From positions 1,596,322-1,660,321 of the forward strand of contig NZ_CP036273.1 of the NCBI RefSeq assembly GCF_007747215.1: a DNA stretch of 64,000 nucleotides. Reading direction: 5' to 3'. This document shows, piece after piece, positions 57,567-64,000 of this stretch (positions are counted from its first letter, which is position 1; every line of letters begins with the position of its first letter). A program made the translations under genes and the position numbers. This DNA is from Urbifossiella limnaea (GTDB lineage: Bacteria > Planctomycetota > Planctomycetia > Gemmatales > Gemmataceae). Below the pieces are notes generated by a model. The model searched no databases, had not been told where the DNA came from, and saw nothing but the letters and a program-made list of their open reading frames with translations.

Positions 57567-57785
57567 TCACCGTCTGCACGGGTCGGCGCGAATCGCCGTC
57601 GCGTTCGCACGGCGGCGCGGCCCGGCGTGGGAGCAGGGCGGTCGGTCGGCGGTCCGCGCGTATGCGGTAGCCGCCCGCGGCCGTGCCGCCGCGGCCACGC
57701 CCCGCAAGTGTTCGGCGAGGGACTGGAACAGGGCCGGGTCCGGACGGCCGGCCGCGTCCCGGGCGGAGTGGGCGTAAAAGGTCAT
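57567..57785 (-). pseudogene. cas3-like HD nuclease, N-terminal scrap
   Basis: From ATG 57785 the first ~35 residues, MTFYAHS, PDPALFQSLAEHLRGVA and AAA, follow the opening of CRISPR Cas3 HD domains (YAHS, then W/F-Q-x-L-x-x-H-L-x-x-V-A). After that the frame becomes low complexity and ends at 57567 with none of the HD metal residues. No helicase, other cas gene or repeat array is near. A very short similarity, so a moderate claim. Confidence 0.4.
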
Positions 57786-58616
57786 GGGCAACCCTGTGAC
57801 ATTCGGCCGAGGCCGCGTCGTGCTCTCGGTCTTCGGCGGCGGGCAGGCGGGTGTCGGCACCGCCTCGGGCGGTCATCCGGCGAAGCCGGGTGGAGTACGG
57901 TCGACACGCCCACCGCACGCCAAACCATGCCGATGAAAACATGCCCGACACCGCGAAACAATGTCAGAAGCGAAAACCGATACGAGAATAGGACGAAATG
58001 GGCCGGGTGTCCTCGACCGCTTCGCCTGTCACTCCGAAAATCGCCAGAATGCACACAGCGGCCGTGCGCCGGCGACTGAGCGCACACGGCACGGGTGACA
58101 CCGCCCAGGTGGGGAGGCACTCCGGAAATGGTTTTGGCGTGCCGTTCGGCGGCGCTCCCGGCGAAGCAACGGCCGGAAGATCGGTCGCGGTCGAGAGTGG
58201 GGTAGGGCCTGGGTGGGAGGGCCTGGGCGTGAGGGCGGGGGCGCGGCCCGTCGACACTTCACAACTTCCACAACCCCGTCGACGATCAACTGTCGTCAGC
58301 GTTGCCGCACACGCCGACCGGCTGACGCCGATATTCGGCGATCGACCGGTGCCCTGCCTCGCGCCGCTCTCCTCGACCCGGGACACGGCGGAGCGGAGCC
58401 AGGACGATCGGCCGCTCGGTGGCAACCCCCGCGCCTCACGGGTTCGGCCGCCAAGCCGTCGGGTGGCGAGTCGACTAGCGGGGATTATTCACCATCGGCC
58501 TCGTCGCGGTGTTCCAATCGTCGCACCTGGCCAACCTGCACCCGGAACGGCAGTTGGTAGCCCGTGACGGCGCACCGCCCCCTTACCCCCATCTGGCTTT
58601 TCGGGTTGTTCGGGCT
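57786..58616. other. region without recognised genes
   Basis: 831 bp between the cas3-like scrap and the IS1380 transposase. Several short ORFs exist on both strands but none has a credible ribosome-binding site, codon pattern or similarity. No direct repeats of CRISPR type were seen. Confidence 0.4.
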
Positions 58617-60014
58617 TCATCCGGACCAGAAGTGAGGCAAGGCCGGACGCCGAGCGACGTGCTGAGCAACCCGCTCGAAGAACTGCTGATGGGGCCAACT
58701 GCCGCTGAGCCGCACCACGATGCGGCGACAACTGACCACAACCGAGGCCGCCACCTTGATGAGCAGCAAGCGCCACGTCGCCGGCTGACCCTCGCCCAGC
58801 GGGTCGCGGCGACGGCGGGCGTTCCGGTATCGCTTCCGGGCCGGCTCCGGTAACGCGACCACGGGCACGTCCCCGGCGGGTGCCGGCGGCGGGTCGGCGA
58901 TCTCACGACGCAACCGCACCGAGAGGTTCAACGCCGCCGCGTGAAGGTAGAGCCGGAGGTAGTTGGCCATGAACCGGTGGTCGCTCAGCCGATCCATCGC
59001 CATCCCGCACTTGAACTCCTTATTGCGGTTCTCGCTCTCCCCGCGCATCGCGTACTCGTCGTACGTCGCTTCCGGGTACGCCTGCGCGCCGGGTCGGTTC
59101 GTGGTCACGAATCGCCGGTTCGTTCCCTGTGCATTCGCCTCCGCCTTCACCACCACCCAGCGTGGCGCGGTCCACGTTCCGGCTTGATACCAGAAGCCCG
59201 CGAACAGCCGCTGCGGTCCGTGCGTCACGTCCCAGAGCCGCACCGCTTCGGCCAGCAATGCGTCGCTCTCCCGCTGCAACACTGGGTTGGTCGAGAGCCC
59301 GTAGGTGTAGATCACGTCCAACCGCTCGCTCACCTCGTACATGGTCGGGTTGCCGAACCCGCCGTCGCCACGCACGCGAATCCGCACGTTCGGCCAGACC
59401 GCGCGAAGCCTCGTCACCAAGTATTCCAGATCGTTGTCGGCACCGAGTGAAGCCGCTGCTGTGCCGTGGCGCAAACTGAGCACCACGATCGCGTCGTTCT
59501 CGGCACAGGTGATGACCAGCGGCAGGTACTGATACTGCTCGTAGAAGGCGTGGAGCAGCGTCAGTTGCTGCGACCCGTGGGTCGGGTCGTCCACGGCGTC
59601 GAGGTCGAAGGTCAACGTGAAGGGCGGTTGCGCGAAGGAGCCGATGAGCTGGTCGATGAGCACGTCGCGGAGGCGGAACAGGGACGGGATGTCGATCATG
59701 TTCTCGAACCGGGACAGCGTCGGTTGGCTGGCGAGGTCCGCGTCGGTCGGCGAGCGGTCGGCGATCAGCTTGAAGACGGGGTCGGTGCGAAGGGTGTCGT
59801 GGTCGTCCTGGTCCGCGTAGCCGGCGAGGATGCCGAAGACGCGGGACCGGACCATCTCCGGGACGGTGTGGTCGATGCGGTCAGGATCGCGTGGGTCGTG
59901 CAGCGCGCCCGCGAACTGCGCGGTCAGGCCGATGTGGTCATCGAACTGACGCAGGGGCAGCAGGCCGGCGTCGGAGGTGAGCGGGGCGTCGGACACCACG
60001 ACCCGAACCGGCAA
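58617..60014 (-). CDS. IS1380-family transposase
   Basis: The listed frame has 465 residues from TTG 60014. The frame is open further upstream, giving QSASLLDFDFYEP, where the natural Met appears as ATC at 60063-60065, so the start may be mutated. DDE residues: FDLDAVDDPTHG, RVRGDGGFGNP and RGESENRNKEFK. Family features include a LASQPTLSRFEN segment. Terminal repeats could not be identified, so the element's ends are unknown. Confidence 0.85.
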   Translation of the reverse strand: MPVRVVVSDAPLTSDAGLLPLRQFDDHIGLTAQFAGALHDPRDPDRIDHTVPEMVRSRVFGILAGYADQDDHDTLRTDPVFKLIADRSPTDADLASQPTLSRFENMIDIPSLFRLRDVLIDQLIGSFAQPPFTLTFDLDAVDDPTHGSQQLTLLHAFYEQYQYLPLVITCAENDAIVVLSLRHGTAAASLGADNDLEYLVTRLRAVWPNVRIRVRGDGGFGNPTMYEVSERLDVIYTYGLSTNPVLQRESDALLAEAVRLWDVTHGPQRLFAGFWYQAGTWTAPRWVVVKAEANAQGTNRRFVTTNRPGAQAYPEATYDEYAMRGESENRNKEFKCGMAMDRLSDHRFMANYLRLYLHAAALNLSVRLRREIADPPPAPAGDVPVVALPEPARKRYRNARRRRDPLGEGQPATWRLLLIKVAASVVVSCRRIVVRLSGSWPHQQFFERVAQHVARRPALPHFWSG

Positions 60015-60245
60015 CGGCTCGTAGAAGTCGAAGTCGAGCAGCGAAGCCGATTGTGGAAGAGTGATCGATCTCCGGTATCGGGGCTCTGGACTCGTGATGC
60101 AACCGTTTCGACGAGCGCCGACTCCGCTTCGCTCACATCAGGTCGAGAGCGTGGCCCGCCGTCGGGCCGGTGGGTATGATCGGGGGCACGTCACGCCGCA
60201 GGGAACCGCCCGTGCCCACCGACGACCACAACCGCACCGCCGACT

Positions 60246-60578
60246 TCACCCCGCCGGCGTCCGGGTGCGGGGCTGTTGGCGCACTCGGACCGGGGCAGCC
60301 AGTACGCCAGCGACCACCACCAGCGGGTGCTGGCCGCAGAAGGGATCGTGTGCAGCATGAGCGGGGTCGGCCAGTGCTGGAATAACGCCCCGGTCGCGAG
60401 CCTCTTCGGCCGGCTGAAGTGCGAGTTGGGGGCCGAGGTGTTCGCCACTCGCGGCCAGGCGCGGGCGGTGATCTTCGAGTACCTGGAGGTGTTCTAGAAC
60501 CGCGTCCGCCGTCACTCCTCCCTGGGGTTCGAGTCACCGGCCGAGTATGAACGGGCGTACAAAAAAGCTCACCGCTAA
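60246..60578 (+). pseudogene. IS3-family OrfB C-terminal fragment
   Basis: About 110 codons of the IS3 integrase core: GLLAHSDRGSQYAS, a WNNAPVASLFGRLKCEL segment with its catalytic Glu, VIFEYLEVF, then TAG where Tyr is expected, and NRVRRHSSLGFESPAEYERAY to TAA 60578. The 5' part of the gene and its partner OrfA are missing. A T-rich end, CCACTTTTTTGTGTTGAA, follows. Confidence 0.8.
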
Positions 60579-60664
60579 CCTCATGTCCACTTTTTTGTGT
60601 TGAAGATCGCACGACTTTTCACGGATAACTGCATAATAAGCGATAGGACGATTTTGAGCCGGCG

Positions 60665-62149
60665 CTAAAACCGCAGTTCTACCCCCAGACTGACGCCCTG
60701 GAGCCAGAAGTCGGTGGTGCGGTCGGGGAAGGCGGGGACGGCCGGGCCGACGACGCTGGCACGCGGCGGCAGCAGCAGCGGGTTCACCGCTGGGTCGATC
60801 TGGTCGCCGGCGCGGGCCACGTTACTCAGGTACAGGAAGTTGTACCCGCCATACACCCGCGCCGATTCCGTCACCTGGAACCCGGCCCGCAGGCCCACCT
60901 CCGGGACTACCGCGAACGCGCTGCGCTGGTACCGGCCGATGTTCGACGGTTGCGTCAGCAGCCCGCCCGTCTGCGCCACTCCGCCGATGACCGTGCTGCC
61001 GTCGATGGTCGTGGTCTGCACCACGCCGCCGAGCGCCACCGACAGCTTCCCGCCGACGAAGAACGACCCGTACCGCCGCTCGCCGGACACGCCGATCACG
61101 CCGCCGTAGAAGTCGTTCGACGTGGCGAACCTGTCGTTCACCACGAACGTCGTCCCCGGCGTCACCCGGCTAGCGATCCCCAGCGCGGTCAGGTTCTCGG
61201 TCACGGTCACCTCGTCGCCGACGTGCAGGTAGCGGAAGCCGACCACCAGGTCCACCCGGCCGCACGGGTCGCAGCACAGGTTGCTCAGGCCGCTGATGCC
61301 GCCGCCGATCACCTGGCTCGTGGCGTCCGCGGTGGCCGACCCGGCCACCACGCCGGGGAACGACACCAGCTGCGCCGCCGGCACGCCGGCGGCGGCGTCG
61401 AAGAACGGCCGGGCGATCACGGCCGAGCCGTCGGACGAGGTCGCGACCCCTTCACGGCTGCGCGACAGGAAGAAGAAATCGCCCTCGAAGCCGAGGGTGC
61501 GGTCGTCGTTGTGCCACCACCCGCCGGTGAACCGGAAGCCGTCGCGGAAGTCGTTGTTGGCCCGGCCGCCGCCGAACTGCGTGAGCGTCGTCGGCTGGCC
61601 GAGGACGCCGGCCGCGGCCCGCGGCGTGCCGGGCGGCGCCACCGTGACGAGCGGCGGCAGCGACTGCCCGGAGCCGGCCCAGTACAGCCACTCGAACCGA
61701 CCCCACACGTCGCCGGCCGGGCCGCACGGCTCCGGGCACGCGGTCGGGCACCCGGTAATCGGGTAGAACGTTGGCGCGGCCGGCGCAGCGGCGGCGGCGG
61801 GCGTCGGCTTCGCGGGTACGTCCACGTGTGCCGGCAGCCGGGCGGGCGGCTGCGCCGCCGGGGCGGGTGTCGGGGCGGGCGCCACGCGGGTCGGCTGCGC
61901 CGCCGGCACCGGCGGGATGTTCGGCAGCGTCTTCGGCGGGTCGGCGCGGACCACCGCCGACGCCGGGGTCACAGCGCCGGCGGGGGCCGCGCGCTCGACG
62001 TGGAGGACCGGCGGCGCGTACGGGGCGGCCGCGGCCGGGGAACTGGCGCGGACCCACTGGACCGGTTGGGGGGCCGGTTGCGGCTGGGCGAGCGACACCG
62101 CCGGCAGCCCCGCACACAGGGCGGCCGCGGCGGCCGAACGGAGAGACAT
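60665..62149 (-). CDS. BBP7-family outer-membrane beta-barrel protein
   Basis: The protein has 494 residues. Signal peptide (1-21), a Pro/Ala-rich spacer (~22-125), a Cys motif PITGCPTACPEPCGPAG, then a barrel (~140-494) with WGRFEWLYW, RFTGGWW, VDLVVGFRYLHVGD, VYGGYNFLYLSNVARAGDQID and a terminal Phe (VELRF), the outer-membrane insertion signal. The family is abundant in planctomycetes. Function is probably surface exposure or transport, not known. Confidence 0.85.
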   Translation of the reverse strand: MSLRSAAAAALCAGLPAVSLAQPQPAPQPVQWVRASSPAAAAPYAPPVLHVERAAPAGAVTPASAVVRADPPKTLPNIPPVPAAQPTRVAPAPTPAPAAQPPARLPAHVDVPAKPTPAAAAAPAAPTFYPITGCPTACPEPCGPAGDVWGRFEWLYWAGSGQSLPPLVTVAPPGTPRAAAGVLGQPTTLTQFGGGRANNDFRDGFRFTGGWWHNDDRTLGFEGDFFFLSRSREGVATSSDGSAVIARPFFDAAAGVPAAQLVSFPGVVAGSATADATSQVIGGGISGLSNLCCDPCGRVDLVVGFRYLHVGDEVTVTENLTALGIASRVTPGTTFVVNDRFATSNDFYGGVIGVSGERRYGSFFVGGKLSVALGGVVQTTTIDGSTVIGGVAQTGGLLTQPSNIGRYQRSAFAVVPEVGLRAGFQVTESARVYGGYNFLYLSNVARAGDQIDPAVNPLLLPPRASVVGPAVPAFPDRTTDFWLQGVSLGVELRF

Positions 62150-62679
62150 ACCAGGCCTCCTGGAGCGGGCGACCCCCGCGGGATGCGCATCCAGCGCCCC
62201 CCTCTTATCGCCCCCCGTCGGAGCCGCCGTGACCGCCCAACCCGCCGGCGCCGCCGGCCGCCCCCCGATCCGCCGGCGCGACCGCTACAGGGCGTCCGGC
62301 CGCCACCTTCGCACGGACCTCATTGGTTCCACGCGCGGGGGGCACCCCTTCCTGAACGCATTGAGTGGGTTGGACGAACGAACGTGAGATCGACGCCACG
62401 GCTCGGTGAGCCCGTTGGTCGGGTCGAGTCGTCGAGCCCGGACGCGGGGCGCTCGTTCCGACAGCCGCGACCGGAAACAAAACCCGTGCGTGGTTTTACG
62501 CCACAAACTCGACCCACCAGTTTCTCACTCCGCGTCGGTCCTCGCACACTCGACCCGACTTACGAGAAGACCCAACCCGTCCGAACTGAGGCAAAATCCG
62601 ACCCCCCTTTTCACGCGGGGCGGTAATGGCGTAGAGTTTGGGGATCTTTCCCGATCACGACATTCTTTGCAGAGTTCGC
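62150..62679. other. divergent intergenic region
   Basis: 530 bp between the barrel protein and the DUF11-type protein. Short ORFs only, none supported. Holds both promoters by position. Confidence 0.4.
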
Positions 62680-64000
62680 ATGACGCCCACTCGGCCCATC
62701 TCCCGCAGAATCGCGCGATCCCTGCTCACAGCCCCGGTCCGCCGAACCCGCCCCGTCGACCAGCTCGAACGGCTCGAAGACCGCTGCAACCCCGCCCCCG
62801 TCGCCACCGTCAGCGGGCTGCCGGCGGATACGCAGCCGCTCCTCGGCGAGACGGTGAATTACAACGTGACGTTCGCCAACACCGGGACGACGACCGGGTA
62901 CGGGCCGTTCATCGAGCTGGCGGTGGACACGTCCGGGCCGGACGGCACCTCCGGCGGCGGGGCGGTGGACGGCATCGGCACCCCGTCCGTGACCATCGCC
63001 GGACAGCCGCTCACCCCCCGCGGGTCGGTCACCCTCATCGCCGGGCAGACGACGTACGTGAACCCGATCACCGGGGACACGCGGAACCTCGCGGCGGTGT
63101 ACGGGAGCCGGTTCAACACCGGCGACACGATCTACTTCTACGGCAGCCCGTTCGGCAGCTTCACCCCTGCCCAGACCACGACCGCGCAGGTCACCCTCCC
63201 GACTAGCACCCGGGCCGACGTGAACACCCCGATGCCGGTCTCGATCGTCGGCGGGTTCCGCGACGACGAGCCCGCCCTGAACGGGCCGGCGGTCTACGCC
63301 GCCCGCGTGGACGGGACGATCACCCCGCAACTGTACCGGCTGACCAAGATTTACACCGGCCCGGAGAGCGAGACGGCTACCGGCCCGAACTACGTCCGCC
63401 GGTACCGGATCGAGGTGGACGTGGCGACCGGCCAGACCGTCTCCGACCTGCGGGTGACGGACGCGCTGGCGAACACGATGCAGCTGGTGGCCCGCGACAC
63501 GACCGTGATCGCCGGGAACCCAAACATCGCCGTGTCGCGGACGGGCGGGTCGAGCACGTTCGTCCCGGGCCAGCTCACCGCCACCGGCGGGGCCGCGACC
63601 GGCGCCCCCGTGCCGACGGCGCCCGGCGGGAGCATCACGTACCAGTTCCTTCCCGGCGGCCTCACCCACACCGGAGTGGCCGGGGTGGACGCCGCCCTGG
63701 AGTTCAACTTCTACGTCCCGCGCGACGCCGACACCGCCGGCGCCCCCGTCGCCCCGGACCCGGCCAACCCGACCGTCCCGCAGGGGACCGACAGCACCAC
63801 CGCCACGAACACCGCCAGCTCCACCCTCGACTGGACGCCGGTCGACACGCGCGACCCGGCCCAGAACGACGTCGGCCCGGCCGCGTCCGGGTCGGTCCTG
63901 TCGCACACGCTGGAGCAGCAGTCGGTCGCGATTCAGAAGTCGGCGACGGTGGTCGACAAGGACACCGGGGCGGTCGTGCCGGCCGGCCAGCCGATCCGGC
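62680..64000 (+). CDS. DUF11-type surface protein (C-terminus outside window)
   Basis: From ATG 62680 the protein opens with a basic stretch and the tag DQLERLEDRCNPAPVATVSG, as in two other proteins here. About 440 residues are visible and no stop is reached. The body shows DUF11-like conserved-repeat beta domains (GETVNYNVTFANTGTTTGYGPFIELAVD, YRIEVDVATGQTVSDLRVTDAL). Probably a long extracellular repeat protein of unknown function. The ribosome-binding site is weak. Confidence 0.75.
   Translation, partial: MTPTRPISRRIARSLLTAPVRRTRPVDQLERLEDRCNPAPVATVSGLPADTQPLLGETVNYNVTFANTGTTTGYGPFIELAVDTSGPDGTSGGGAVDGIGTPSVTIAGQPLTPRGSVTLIAGQTTYVNPITGDTRNLAAVYGSRFNTGDTIYFYGSPFGSFTPAQTTTAQVTLPTSTRADVNTPMPVSIVGGFRDDEPALNGPAVYAARVDGTITPQLYRLTKIYTGPESETATGPNYVRRYRIEVDVATGQTVSDLRVTDALANTMQLVARDTTVIAGNPNIAVSRTGGSSTFVPGQLTATGGAATGAPVPTAPGGSITYQFLPGGLTHTGVAGVDAALEFNFYVPRDADTAGAPVAPDPANPTVPQGTDSTTATNTASSTLDWTPVDTRDPAQNDVGPAASGSVLSHTLEQQSVAIQKSATVVDKDTGAVVPAGQPIR

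Noticed and set aside
57786-58616. CRISPR array next to the cas3-like fragment
   Set aside because: No regularly spaced direct repeats are present.
58560-60200. IS1380 terminal inverted repeats
   Set aside because: Flanks were compared by eye, and no matching ends were found; the element may be truncated.

Overview
The window is about 70% GC and reads as chromosomal DNA of a planctomycete, most likely Gemmataceae. Supporting marks are a prepilin-like DUF1559 protein, a DUF1501 protein, a BBP7-type outer-membrane protein, an ECF sigma factor paired with a Ser/Thr kinase, other large membrane kinases, a PEP-CTERM protein, sulfatases, and three extracellular proteins that share an N-terminal LxVExLExRxxPA-like tag. 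Taxonomy is inferred from gene content only.

Layout. 1-8 kb: a C-terminally cut alkaline-phosphatase-family gene, a 38-bp perfect inverted repeat, a 2OG-Fe(II) oxygenase, two Ser/Thr kinases (one fused to a formylglycine-generating-enzyme-like domain) and an L-galactose-dehydrogenase-like aldo/keto reductase. 8-20 kb: a secreted protein, a kinase/ECF sigma operon, an ABC-2 permease, a 27-residue basic protein that may be ribosomal, a HEAT/beta-propeller protein, a FAD-linked oxidase, DUF1501 and DUF1559 proteins. 20-34 kb: two paralogous NtrB/NtrC-type operons flank a trehalose operon (otsA-otsB-receiver), an inactive-looking hydrolase, a secreted peroxiredoxin-like protein, two related membrane proteins and a PEP-CTERM protein. 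34-46 kb: accessory DNA with a frameshifted Ig-like giant, a tRNA 3' fragment, a decayed HTH gene split by an IS630 element, a FG-GAP plus double GlcG/HbpS-like secreted protein, a vanadium haloperoxidase, a sigma-like three-gene operon and a DUF2924 remnant. 46-57 kb: two sulfatases, a TAXI binding protein, an aquaporin, a TPR protein and a SnoaL-like protein, bracketed by two copies of a divergent sulfatase/AraC locus. 57-62 kb: a cas3-like N-terminal scrap and remnants of IS1380 and IS3. 60.6-64 kb: a BBP7 barrel and a truncated DUF11-type surface protein.

The most informative signal is the duplicated sulfatase/AraC divergon. One copy keeps the sulfatase and only the first ~40 codons of the regulator. 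The other, 6 kb away, keeps the regulator and only the first ~80 codons of the sulfatase, whose start codon is mutated. The short intergenic region is conserved in both, so the surviving regulator may control the surviving sulfatase from a separate locus. Other strong observations are the IS630 insertion whose in-silico removal restores a continuous, already-decayed frame, and large inverted repeats with internal repeats that abut stop codons. I saw no intact CRISPR array, rRNA, complete tRNA or complete phage.
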